Assembly: GCF_006539165.1 (NCBI RefSeq) | Contig: NZ_BJMM01000046.1 | Coordinates: forward strand, 1-54,041 | Direction: 5' to 3' | DNA: 54,041 bases | Origin: Streptomyces cacaoi | Lineage (GTDB): Bacteria > Actinomycetota > Actinomycetes > Streptomycetales > Streptomycetaceae | Shown here: positions 42,296 to 49,849 of the stretch, in pieces | Layout: each line of letters starts with the position of its first letter | Numbering within the stretch: the stretch's first letter is position 1 | Position numbers and translations under genes: made by a program | The notes under the pieces: generated by a model | The model's database searches: none | Told to the model about the DNA's origin: nothing | What the model saw: only the letters and a program-made list of their open reading frames with translations

Positions 42296-42904
42296 ATGAG
42301 CGACACGCAGACCGTCACCACGTGGTACCTGGAGCAGACCTCCCCCGCCGATCTCGTCCCCGCGCGGGAGCCGGAGAGCGCCAGGGGCGCCGCGGACGGC
42401 GGGGACGGCGGGGACGGCGTGCGGATCGTGCGGGCGGGAGTGCCGAGCCCGGAGTTCAGCCGGTTCCTGTACGCCTCCGTGGGCGCCGACATCACCTGGA
42501 CCGACCGGCTGCCGTGGACGTACGCACGCTGGACCGCCTATCTGGAGCGGCCCCTCGTGGAGACCTGGGTGGCGTACGAGAACGGCACACCCGCCGGGTT
42601 CATCGAGCTGAACGGGGCCGACAGCGCCCAAGGGGACACGGAGATCGCCTACTTCGGGCTGCTGCCCGCCTTCCGGGGGCGCCGGATCGGCGGACATCTG
42701 CTCTCCTACGGGGTGGCCCGGGCCTGGGACATCGCCGAGCGGTGGGAGGGCGCCGCGCCCGCGAAGCGGGTGTGGGTGCACACGTGCAGCAAGGACGGGG
42801 AGCACGCGCTGGCCAACTACCGGCGGCGGGGCTTCCGCGTCTACCGCACCGAGACGGAACAGGAGCCGATCGTCCCCACCCCCGGGCCCTGGCCCGGAGC
42901 CTGA
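42296..42904 (+). CDS. GNAT-family N-acetyltransferase
   Basis: A 202-residue acetyltransferase: TWVAYENGTPAGFIEL, then EIAYFGLLPAFRGRRIGGHLLSYGVARAW (acetyl-CoA loop), VWVHTCSKDGEHALANYRRRGFRVYRTE. The N-terminal 40 residues include a Gly/Asp-rich stretch. Substrate unknown. It converges on the SnoaL-like gene. Confidence 0.88.
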   Translation: MSDTQTVTTWYLEQTSPADLVPAREPESARGAADGGDGGDGVRIVRAGVPSPEFSRFLYASVGADITWTDRLPWTYARWTAYLERPLVETWVAYENGTPAGFIELNGADSAQGDTEIAYFGLLPAFRGRRIGGHLLSYGVARAWDIAERWEGAAPAKRVWVHTCSKDGEHALANYRRRGFRVYRTETEQEPIVPTPGPWPGA

Positions 42905-43004
42905 CGCCCACCGTCGCGGGCACCTTCCACGCCGCCGACCGGCCCCGGACCCGGCTCCCGCGCACACGGAGGTCCCGCACGCGGAACCGCACGGAACCGC
43001 TCGC

Positions 43005-43025
43005 GCGCCCGGAGCGACCGGGCGC
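43005..43025. terminator. Convergent stem-loop between GNAT and SnoaL-like genes
   Basis: GCGCCCGG-AGCGA-CCGGGCGC, an 8-bp perfect stem 12 bp downstream of the SnoaL-like stop codon. Confidence 0.6.
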
Positions 43026-43036
43026 CTCGGCGGCGG

Positions 43037-43474
43037 TCAGGCGCCCGCGGCGACCCCCGTGTTCTGTGCGGCGCAGACCCACCAGGAGCCGTCCCGCTTG
43101 ACCAGCGTCCAGGTGCCCACGTTGGCGCGGCGGGCGCCGGCCACCTCGATGGGCTGCCGCAGGGCGACCACGGCGACGTCGGGCGCGGGGAAGCTGATGT
43201 GTTCCAGCTCGTACCACGTGGTGAGGGCGTCGGTCGGGGTGCTCAGCCGGTCCCGGTGGTAGGCGTGGAGGGCCTCCCAGCCGACGAACCGCGCGCCGTC
43301 GACCGCGGTGAAGACGACGTCGGCCGTGAAGGGCGCGTCGAACCGCTCGGCGTCGGCCTGCGCGAAGGCCGCTTCCAGCTCGGCGAGCAGTTCCCTGATG
43401 CGTGCCGTCTCCTCGGCGTGTGCGGCGGCGCCTGTGTCGTCCGAACCGGCGTCGGTACGGGGACGGTTGGACAT
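43037..43474 (-). CDS. SnoaL/NTF2-like protein (SgcJ/EcaC type)
   Basis: A 145-residue cone-fold protein. EETARIRELLAELEAAFAQADAERFDAPFTADVVFTAVDGARFVGWEALHAYHRD and the ending TWTLVKRDGSWWVCAAQNT match the SgcJ/EcaC group. Members are variously isomerases or ligand binders, so no specific reaction is assigned. ATG 43474 has AAAGGAA 6-7 nt upstream. It is divergent from the cysteine operon leader. Confidence 0.85.
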   Translation of the reverse strand: MSNRPRTDAGSDDTGAAAHAEETARIRELLAELEAAFAQADAERFDAPFTADVVFTAVDGARFVGWEALHAYHRDRLSTPTDALTTWYELEHISFPAPDVAVVALRQPIEVAGARRANVGTWTLVKRDGSWWVCAAQNTGVAAGA

Positions 43475-43731
43475 GAGCGGTTCCTTTGCTGGGCGTCGGC
43501 TGCCGACCGGAGGCGCCCTGATTCTCCGCCCGCCCGACGCGTGAGGACAAGCGGAGCCCGGCCGGTGGCACGTACCGCACGGGCCGGGGGCAGGGGAGCG
43601 TGCGGTTCGCGCACCGCGGCGCGAGACCCCGACCGGCGCCCAGAGACACAGGAGTCCACAAAGCGAGACGCCAATGTTCAGCATACGGATAACAGTGGAC
43701 TGCGCTCAGACGTGCGTGCGAGGCTTCCTCC

Positions 43732-43815
43732 ATGTCTCGCGCTGGAATCGCCTTGGTGAGTCGACGCCACGTCGACCTCGTTCGCGTGTCCAGCGCCATC
43801 TGTCCGGCGGGCTGA
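43732..43815 (+). CDS. Cysteine-type leader peptide of the sulfate assimilation operon
   Basis: A 27-residue ORF ending VSRRHVDLVRVSSAICPAG, which matches the recurrent actinobacterial leader peptide found upstream of sulfur genes: the RRHVDLxR core, then Ala-x-Cys near the stop. GAGG lies 8 nt before the ATG. Translation through the Cys codon close to the stop would report on cysteinyl-tRNA and so attenuate expression of the operon that starts 215 bp downstream. Confidence 0.88.
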   Translation: MSRAGIALVSRRHVDLVRVSSAICPAG

Positions 43816-43839
43816 CAGTCACAGCACCGCCGATCCCCC

Positions 43840-43852
43840 GCTCGTAGCGAGC
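43840..43852 (+). promoter_or_regulatory. Hairpin downstream of the cysteine leader peptide
   Basis: GCTCG-TAG-CGAGC forms a 5-bp stem 25 nt past the leader stop, flanked by C-rich DNA. It could be one arm of the attenuator; alternative pairings in 43816-44030 were not computed. Confidence 0.4.
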
Positions 43853-44030
43853 CCGGCCCACCCCCACCGCCGCGGGTGCGCCCCCCGTTTCTCCCTGAAC
43901 GCCAACTGTGCCTGTACGCAGGCCGGTTCGTCGTGCCCGAAGCCATGTCGACGGCCGCTGAGCCGTCCCGGCGTCGTGCCCGGCCGGCTTCTCCGTGTCC
44001 GCGTCCCGCCTGCCCGAAGGATCTCCCGCC

Positions 44031-45725
44031 ATGGCCGACACCTCCGAGCGCCCCGCCCCGCCAGCCCGCCGCAAGGCCGGACGCCACCGCGGCGAAGGAC
44101 AGTGGGCCGCGGGGCACTTCACCCCGCTCAACGGAAACGAGCAGACGAAGAAGGACGACGACGGTCTCAATGTGCGGACACGCATTGAGACGATCTACGC
44201 ACACCGCGGTTTCGGCTCCATCGACGGCGCCGATCTCCGCGGCAGGATGCGCTGGTGGGGCCTGTACACCCAGCGGCGCCCCGGCATCAGCGGCGGCAAG
44301 ACGGCCGTGCTGGAGCCGGAGGAACTGGACGACGAGTACTTCATGCTCCGGGTCCGGATCGACGGCGGACGGCTGACGACCCGCCAACTGCGCGTGATCG
44401 GCGAGGTGTCGCAGGAGTTCGCCCGCGGCACGGCCGACATCACCGACCGGCAGAACGTCCAGTTCCACTGGATCCGGATCGAGGACGTACCGGAGATCTG
44501 GCGCAGGCTGGAGGGCGTCGGGCTGTCCACGACGGAGGCGTGCGGCGACACCCCGCGCGTGATCATGGGCTCGCCGGTGGCCGGTATCGCCGCGGACGAG
44601 ATCATCGACGGCACCCCGGCCGTCGAGGAGATCCACCGCCGGGTGGTCGGCAACCCGGCCTACTCCAATCTGCCGCGCAAGTTCAAGACGGCCGTCTCCG
44701 GGTCTCCGCTGCTGGACGTCGCGCACGAGATCAACGACGTGGCGTTCGTCGGCGTCGTCCACCCCGAGCACGGGCCCGGGTTCGACGTGTGGGTCGGCGG
44801 CGGGCTGTCCACGAACCCGCGGATCGGGGTGCGGCTGGGGGCCTGGGTGCCGCTGGAGGACGTGGCGGACGTGCACGAGGGCGTCGTGTCGATCTTCCGT
44901 GACCACGGCTACCGCCGGCTGCGCAACCGGGCCCGCCTCAAGTACCTGCTCGCCGACTGGGGCCCGGAGAGGTTCCGCCAGGTGCTGGAGGACGAGTATC
45001 TGCTGCGCAGGCTCGCGGACGGGCCGGCGCCGGAGAAGCCCGTGCACCAGTGGCGGGACCACGTCGGGGTGCACCGCCAGCAGGACGGCAATCACTACGT
45101 CGGCTTCGCACCGCGGGTCGGCCGGGTGGACGGCGCGACGCTGAGCAAGATCGCCGACCTCGCCGAGGCGCACGGCTCGCAGCGGGTACGCACCACCGCC
45201 GAGCAGAAGATGCTCGTGCTGGACGTCCCCGGCGACCGGGTCGACTCGCTCGTCGAGGGGCTGGAGGCGCTCGATCTGACGGCCCGGCCCTCCGTCTTCC
45301 GGCGCGGCACCATGGCCTGCACCGGCATCGAGTTCTGCAAGCTGGCGATCGTCGAGACCAAGGGCCGGGGCTCCTGGCTGATCGACGAACTGGAGCGCAG
45401 GCTCCCCGAGTTCGACCAGCCGGTCACCATCAACCTCAACGGCTGCCCCAACTCCTGCGCCCGTATCCAGGTCGCGGACATCGGTCTGAAGGGCCAGCTG
45501 GTCACCGACGCATCCGGCGAGCAGGTCGAGGGCTACCAGGTGCACCTGGGCGGCTCGCTGGGCCTGGAGCCGGGTTTCGGCCGGAAAGTGCGCGGCTTGA
45601 AAGTGACGGCCGAGGAGCTGCCCGACTACATCGAGCGGGTGCTGCGTGCCTACGACGCGCAGCGCGCCGACGGCGAACGGTTCGCCCAGTGGGCGGCGCG
45701 CGCGGACGAGAGCGACCTCAAGTGA
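44031..45725 (+). CDS. Ferredoxin-dependent sulfite reductase
   Basis: A 564-residue siroheme/[4Fe-4S] enzyme reducing sulfite to sulfide. The cluster ligands are Cys430 and Cys436 (MACTGIEFCKLAI) and Cys472 and Cys476 (NGCPNSCARIQ). IETIYAHRGFGSIDGADLRGRMRWWG, with Tyr56, and TEACGDTPR, with Cys171, match the actinobacterial SirA-type sulfite reductase where this Tyr and Cys are cross-linked. ATG 44031 has AAGGAT upstream; a start at 43995 adds 12 unsupported residues. It is first in the sulfate-assimilation operon, and the window end encodes a chelatase for its siroheme. A nitrite reductase is the alternative, but context argues against it. Confidence 0.92.
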   Translation: MADTSERPAPPARRKAGRHRGEGQWAAGHFTPLNGNEQTKKDDDGLNVRTRIETIYAHRGFGSIDGADLRGRMRWWGLYTQRRPGISGGKTAVLEPEELDDEYFMLRVRIDGGRLTTRQLRVIGEVSQEFARGTADITDRQNVQFHWIRIEDVPEIWRRLEGVGLSTTEACGDTPRVIMGSPVAGIAADEIIDGTPAVEEIHRRVVGNPAYSNLPRKFKTAVSGSPLLDVAHEINDVAFVGVVHPEHGPGFDVWVGGGLSTNPRIGVRLGAWVPLEDVADVHEGVVSIFRDHGYRRLRNRARLKYLLADWGPERFRQVLEDEYLLRRLADGPAPEKPVHQWRDHVGVHRQQDGNHYVGFAPRVGRVDGATLSKIADLAEAHGSQRVRTTAEQKMLVLDVPGDRVDSLVEGLEALDLTARPSVFRRGTMACTGIEFCKLAIVETKGRGSWLIDELERRLPEFDQPVTINLNGCPNSCARIQVADIGLKGQLVTDASGEQVEGYQVHLGGSLGLEPGFGRKVRGLKVTAEELPDYIERVLRAYDAQRADGERFAQWAARADESDLK

Positions 45726-45844
45726 CCCGCGACGGACAGCACACCGACCCGGCGACGGCGACGACAGCAGCGGCGGCGACGGCGGCGACCACGGCGACGA
45801 CGGCGACGACGGCCACGGCAGCGGAGGGAGAGACCGGTGAGTGA
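45722..45844 (+). CDS. Possible 40-residue Thr/Ala-rich small ORF
   Basis: A GTG overlaps the sulfite reductase stop (GTGA), and the frame runs to a stop inside the next gene's start, giving a peptide that is mostly Ala-Thr repeats (ATATTAAAATAATTATTATT core). The perfect end-to-end coupling hints at translation, but the DNA is a simple GAC/GGC triplet repeat and may only be a spacer. Confidence 0.25.
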   Translation: MTRDGQHTDPATATTAAAATAATTATTATTATAAEGETGE

Positions 45845-46061
45845 ACGGGCCGCCCCCTTCTACTGCCCCTACTGCGGGGACGAGGACCTGCGCCCCTCCG
45901 AGGAGGGGCACGGCGCCTGGGAGTGCGCCGCCTGCAACCGGGCGTTCCGGTTGAAGTTCCTCGGTCTGCTCGCCGCGGGGCTGCGCACCGCGCGGGCGGA
46001 CGAGGAGCACCCGACGCCCGCCGCCGAGCCGCCCGCCGACCGAGAGGACCCCACGTCATGA
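45837..46061 (+). CDS. Small zinc-ribbon protein of the sulfate operon
   Basis: A 74-residue protein with Cys10/Cys13 (FYCPYCGDEDL) and Cys30/Cys33 (WECAACNRAFRLKFLG), a rubredoxin-like zinc ribbon followed by a disordered acidic tail. GTG 45837 has GGAGGGAGAG upstream, and the stop overlaps the cysH ATG. A gene of this kind sits in the same place in other Streptomyces cys operons as I recall, so it probably serves sulfite reductase or APS reductase, for example as a redox or assembly factor. Function unproven. Confidence 0.82.
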   Translation: MSERAAPFYCPYCGDEDLRPSEEGHGAWECAACNRAFRLKFLGLLAAGLRTARADEEHPTPAAEPPADREDPTS

Positions 46062-46780
46062 ACACCGCACCCGCCGCCGAGCAACAGCGGCGCCCGCCCG
46101 CCGAGTTGCGGGCCCTGGCCGAGCGGGCCGGCCGGGAGCTGGAGGAGGCCCCGGCACTGGAGGTGCTGCGCTGGGCGGCCGACACCTTCGGCCACCGGTT
46201 CTGCGTCACTTCCTCGATGGAGGATGCGGTGGTGGCGCATCTGGCCTCCCGCGTGCTCCCCGGCGTCCGCGTCGTCTTCCTCGACACCGGCTACCACTTC
46301 CCGGAGACGATCGGTACCAGGGACGCCGTCGCGGCCGTCATGGACGTCGAGGTCGTCACGCTCACACCGCGGCAGACCGTGGCCGAGCAGGACGCCGAGC
46401 ACGGGCCCCGGCTGCACGACCGCGACCCGGATCTGTGCTGTGCCCTGCGCAAGGTGCGGCCGCTCCAGGAGGGGCTGCGGGAGTACGACGCCTGGGCCAC
46501 GGGGCTGCGCCGCGACGAGTCGCCCACCCGCGCGCACACCCCCGTCGTCGGCTGGGACGAGCGCCGGCAGAAGGTCAAGGTCGCGCCCCTCGCCCGCTGG
46601 TCACAGCGGGACGTGGACGCCTATGTCGCCGAGCACGGCGTGCTCACCAATCCGCTGCTGTCCGACGGTTACGCCTCGATCGGCTGTGCGCCGTGCACCC
46701 GCCGGGTGTCGGCCGGCGAGGACGCACGGGCCGGCCGCTGGGCCGGCCGCGACAAAACCGAATGCGGTCTACACGGATGA
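46058..46780 (+). CDS. cysH: Adenylyl-sulfate (APS) reductase
   Basis: A 240-residue enzyme reducing APS to sulfite with thioredoxin. Cys127-Cys128 (DLCCALRKVRPL) and Cys210/Cys213 (IGCAPCTRRV) are the four [4Fe-4S] ligands that mark APS-type rather than PAPS-type reductases. The C-terminal DKTECGLHG has the nucleophile Cys236. VTSSMEDAVVAHL is the substrate P-loop. The start overlaps the zinc-ribbon stop (ATGA). Confidence 0.95.
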   Translation: MNTAPAAEQQRRPPAELRALAERAGRELEEAPALEVLRWAADTFGHRFCVTSSMEDAVVAHLASRVLPGVRVVFLDTGYHFPETIGTRDAVAAVMDVEVVTLTPRQTVAEQDAEHGPRLHDRDPDLCCALRKVRPLQEGLREYDAWATGLRRDESPTRAHTPVVGWDERRQKVKVAPLARWSQRDVDAYVAEHGVLTNPLLSDGYASIGCAPCTRRVSAGEDARAGRWAGRDKTECGLHG

Positions 46781-46880
46781 GCCCCGAACCGGGAGGCCGG
46801 CGCGGCCAAAGATCGACGGAGCGCGCCGGCAGCTGGGTAGGAAGAGGCGGACAGGACCGAACCCGGGACCGGGAGGGCAT

Positions 46881-47417
46881 ATGACAGGCGCCACGGTGTG
46901 GCTGACAGGCCTGCCGAGCGCGGGCAAGACGACCATCGCCCATGCGCTCGCCGAGCGACTGCGGGACCAGGGACGCGCGGTGGAGGTGCTGGACGGTGAC
47001 GAGATACGCACGTTCCTCTCCGCCGGGCTGGGCTTCTCCCGGGCCGACCGGGACACCAATGTGCAACGCATCGGCTTCGTCTCCGAACTGCTGGCCTCGC
47101 ACGGGGTGACGGTGCTGGTGCCGGTCATCGCGCCGTACGCGGACAGCCGCGAAGCCGTGCGCAAACGGCACCAGGCCGAGGGCACCGGCTATCTGGAGGT
47201 GCACGTGGCCACGTCGGTCGACGTGTGCGCACGCCGCGACGTGAAGGGCCTGTACGCGAAACAGGCGGCGGGGGAGCTGAGCGGACTGACCGGCGTGGAC
47301 GACCCGTACGAGCCACCCGGCGCTCCGGATCTGCGGATCGAGACGGACGGCCGGAGCGTGGACGACTCGGCCGGTGAGCTGTACGCGCTGCTTTCGGAAA
47401 GGGGACTGCTCCCGTGA
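46881..47417 (+). CDS. cysC: Adenylyl-sulfate kinase
   Basis: A 178-residue kinase making PAPS from APS. The Walker A is TGLPSAGKTT (9-18), followed by VEVLDGDEIRTFL, FSRADRDTNVQRIGFV and the APS-binding segment VDVCARRDVKGLYAKQAAGELSGLTGVDDPYE. ATG 46881 has GGAGGG upstream, 100 bp after cysH. Its presence beside an APS-type reductase means PAPS is made for another use, such as sulfotransferases, since reduction does not need it. Confidence 0.95.
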   Translation: MTGATVWLTGLPSAGKTTIAHALAERLRDQGRAVEVLDGDEIRTFLSAGLGFSRADRDTNVQRIGFVSELLASHGVTVLVPVIAPYADSREAVRKRHQAEGTGYLEVHVATSVDVCARRDVKGLYAKQAAGELSGLTGVDDPYEPPGAPDLRIETDGRSVDDSAGELYALLSERGLLP

Positions 47418-48358
47418 CCACGACGACGGCGCGCACGCCGCACCACGATCTCGACGCGAGCCCGTACGCGCTCTCGCACCTGGACGTGCTGGAGTCCGAG
47501 GCGGTGCACATCTTCCGGGAGGTGGCCGGACAGTTCGAGCGTCCGGTGATCCTCTTCTCGGGCGGCAAGGACTCCATCGTCATGCTGCACCTGGCGCTGA
47601 AGGCGTTCGCCCCGGCGCCGCTGCCCTTCGGCCTGCTGCACGTGGACACCGGCCACAACTTCCCCGAGGTGCTGCGCTTCAGGGACGACACCGTCGCACA
47701 GCACGGGCTGCGGCTGCACGTGGCCCTGGTGCAGGACTACCTCGACAACGGCACCCTGCGCGAACGCCCCGACGGCACCCGCAATCCGCTCCAGACCGTG
47801 CCGCTGCTGGAGGCCATCTCCGGCAACCGGTTCGACGCGGTCTTCGGCGGCGGACGCCGGGACGAGGAGAAGGCCCGCGCGAAGGAGCGGGTGTTCTCGC
47901 TGCGCGACGAGTTCGGCGGCTGGGATCCGCGCCGGCAGCGCCCCGAGCTGTGGCAGCTGTACAACGGGCGGCACGCGCCGGGCGAACACGTGCGGGTCTT
48001 CCCGCTGTCGAACTGGACCGAGCTGGACGTGTGGCAGTACATCGCCCGCGAGCGGATCGCCCTGCCGTCCATCTACTACGCGCACGAGCGGCGGGTCTTC
48101 TCCCGCAGCGGCATGTGGCTGGCGCCCGGCGAGTGGGGCGGGCCCGCCGAGGGCGAACCCGTCGAGACCAGGCGGGTGCGCTACCGCACCGTCGGTGACA
48201 TGTCCTGCACCGGCGCCGTCGACTCCGACGCCGACACCGTCGAGAAGGTCATCGCCGAGATCGCCGCCTCCCGGCTGACGGAGCGCGGTGCCACCCGCGC
48301 CGACGACAAGCTCTCCGAGGCCGCCATGGAAGACCGCAAGCGCGAGGGGTACTTCTGA
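47414..48358 (+). CDS. cysD: Sulfate adenylyltransferase, small subunit
   Basis: A 314-residue PP-loop ATP pyrophosphatase that adenylates sulfate. The PP-loop is LFSGGKDSIVML (Ser49-Ser54), with GLLHVDTGHNFPEVLRFRD, GGRRDEEKARAKERVFS and the C-terminal RYRTVGDMSCTGAVDSDA. GTG 47414 overlaps the cysC stop by 4 bp. It works as a heterodimer with CysN, encoded 2 bp downstream. Confidence 0.96.
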   Translation: MTTTTARTPHHDLDASPYALSHLDVLESEAVHIFREVAGQFERPVILFSGGKDSIVMLHLALKAFAPAPLPFGLLHVDTGHNFPEVLRFRDDTVAQHGLRLHVALVQDYLDNGTLRERPDGTRNPLQTVPLLEAISGNRFDAVFGGGRRDEEKARAKERVFSLRDEFGGWDPRRQRPELWQLYNGRHAPGEHVRVFPLSNWTELDVWQYIARERIALPSIYYAHERRVFSRSGMWLAPGEWGGPAEGEPVETRRVRYRTVGDMSCTGAVDSDADTVEKVIAEIAASRLTERGATRADDKLSEAAMEDRKREGYF

Positions 48359-48360
48359 CC

Positions 48361-49698
48361 ATGACCGTCACCGACTCCACGGCCCGGGCCACGTCCCTGC
48401 TGCGCTTCGCCACCGCGGGCAGCGTCGACGACGGCAAGTCCACCCTCGTCGGCCGGCTGCTGCACGACTCCAAGTCCGTGCTGTCCGACCAGCTCGAAGC
48501 GGTCGAGCGTGCCTCGGTGGCCCGGGGGCAGGAGGCGCCGGACCTGGCGCTGCTGACCGACGGGCTGCGTGCGGAGCGCGAGCAGGGCATCACCATCGAT
48601 GTCGCCTACCGCTACTTCGCCACGCCCCGCCGCCGCTTCATCCTCGCGGACACCCCGGGCCATGTGCAGTACACCCGCAACATGGTCACCGGGGCCTCCA
48701 CCGCGCAGCTGGCCATCGTGCTGGTCGACGCCCGCAACGGCGTCGTCGAGCAGACGTGGCGGCACGCCGCGGTGGCGGCGCTGCTGCGGGTGCCGCACCT
48801 GGTGCTGGCCGTCAACAAGATGGACCTGGTGGACTTCGACGAGTCCGTGTTCGCCCGTATCGCCCGGGAGTTCACCGCGTACGCGGCCTCGCTCGGCGTC
48901 CCCGAGATCACCGCGATACCCATCTCGGCGCTCCAGGGCGACAACGTGGTCACACCCTCGGCCCATATGCACTGGTACAGCGGTCCGACGGTCCTCGAAC
49001 ACCTGGAGACCGTGCCGGTGACCCACGACCCCACCGGCGACGCGGCCCGCTTCCCCGTCCAGTACGTCATCCGCCCGCAGACCGCCGAACACCCCGACTA
49101 CCGCGGCTACGCGGGCCAGTTGGCCTCCGGTGTGCTGCGCGTCGGCGACCGCGTCACCGTCCACCCCTCCGGGCGGCAGTCCACCGTCTCGGCCATCGAC
49201 GTGCTCGGCCGTGCGGCGGAGCTGGCGTGGGCGCCGCAGTCGGTCACCGTCCGGCTCGCCGACGACCTCGACATCTCCCGCGGCGACGTCATCGCGCCCG
49301 CCGACGCCGCGCTGCGGCCCACCCGGCAGGTGACGGCCACCGTCTGCCATCTGCACGACCGTCCGCTCGCACCCGGCGACCGGGTGCTGCTCCAGCACAC
49401 CACCCGCACCGTCAAGGCGATCGTCGAGGACATCCCCTCGCGGCTCACCCTCGCCGACCTCTCCCACCATCCGGCGCCCGGCCGGCTGGAGGCCAACGAC
49501 ATCGGCCGGGTGGTGCTGCGCACCGCGGAGCCGCTGCCGCTGGACGACTACACCGCCTCCCGCCGCACCGGCTCCTTCCTGCTCGTCGACCCCGCCGACG
49601 GGAGCACGCTCACCGCCGGCATGGCAGGTGCGGCCTTCGCCGGCCCCGAGGCGCACCCGTCCCCGGCCGAACCCGACGACGAAGGCTGGGACTTCTAG
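48361..49698 (+). CDS. cysN: Sulfate adenylyltransferase, GTPase subunit
   Basis: A 445-residue EF-Tu-like GTPase that drives APS formation by CysD. G1 is AGSVDDGKSTLVGRLL, the switch Thr is in EQGITIDVAYRYF, G3 is ADTPGHVQYTRNM, G4 is VNKMDLVDFD and G5 is PISAL. Domains 2 and 3 follow. No APS-kinase domain is fused, in agreement with the separate cysC gene. Confidence 0.96.
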   Translation: MTVTDSTARATSLLRFATAGSVDDGKSTLVGRLLHDSKSVLSDQLEAVERASVARGQEAPDLALLTDGLRAEREQGITIDVAYRYFATPRRRFILADTPGHVQYTRNMVTGASTAQLAIVLVDARNGVVEQTWRHAAVAALLRVPHLVLAVNKMDLVDFDESVFARIAREFTAYAASLGVPEITAIPISALQGDNVVTPSAHMHWYSGPTVLEHLETVPVTHDPTGDAARFPVQYVIRPQTAEHPDYRGYAGQLASGVLRVGDRVTVHPSGRQSTVSAIDVLGRAAELAWAPQSVTVRLADDLDISRGDVIAPADAALRPTRQVTATVCHLHDRPLAPGDRVLLQHTTRTVKAIVEDIPSRLTLADLSHHPAPGRLEANDIGRVVLRTAEPLPLDDYTASRRTGSFLLVDPADGSTLTAGMAGAAFAGPEAHPSPAEPDDEGWDF

Positions 49699-49714
49699 GT
49701 CGTGTCGTCAAAGG

Positions 49715-49786
49715 CCCGCCTGCCTGGCGGGACTTCGAAGACACTCCCTGGGCCGGGTCGCCGGCGTCCCGCCCACCGGGCGGGAC
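49715..49786 (+). promoter_or_regulatory. Two stem-loops between cysN and the ABC importer genes
   Basis: CCCGCC-TGCCT-GGCGGG (49715-49731) and GTCCCGCCC-ACC-GGGCGGGAC (49766-49786, a perfect 9-bp stem) lie in the 151-bp gap. They probably lower or stabilise transcript ends so that enzyme and transporter genes are expressed at different levels. Confidence 0.55.
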
Positions 49787-49849
49787 CTCGGCGACGCCCG
49801 GGCCGCACCGCCGTCGAAGCCCCGTCCGCCATCCCGGAGAGGACACCCC

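Noticed and set aside
43475..43684. Upstream extension of the SnoaL-like gene to 43684
   Set aside because: The added 70 residues are Arg/Pro/Cys-rich with no domain, while ATG 43474 has a good ribosome site.
42600..46010. A 1136-codon open frame on the minus strand across the sulfite reductase region
   Set aside because: It lies antisense to genes with catalytic motifs and ribosome sites; long antisense frames are expected in very GC-rich DNA.
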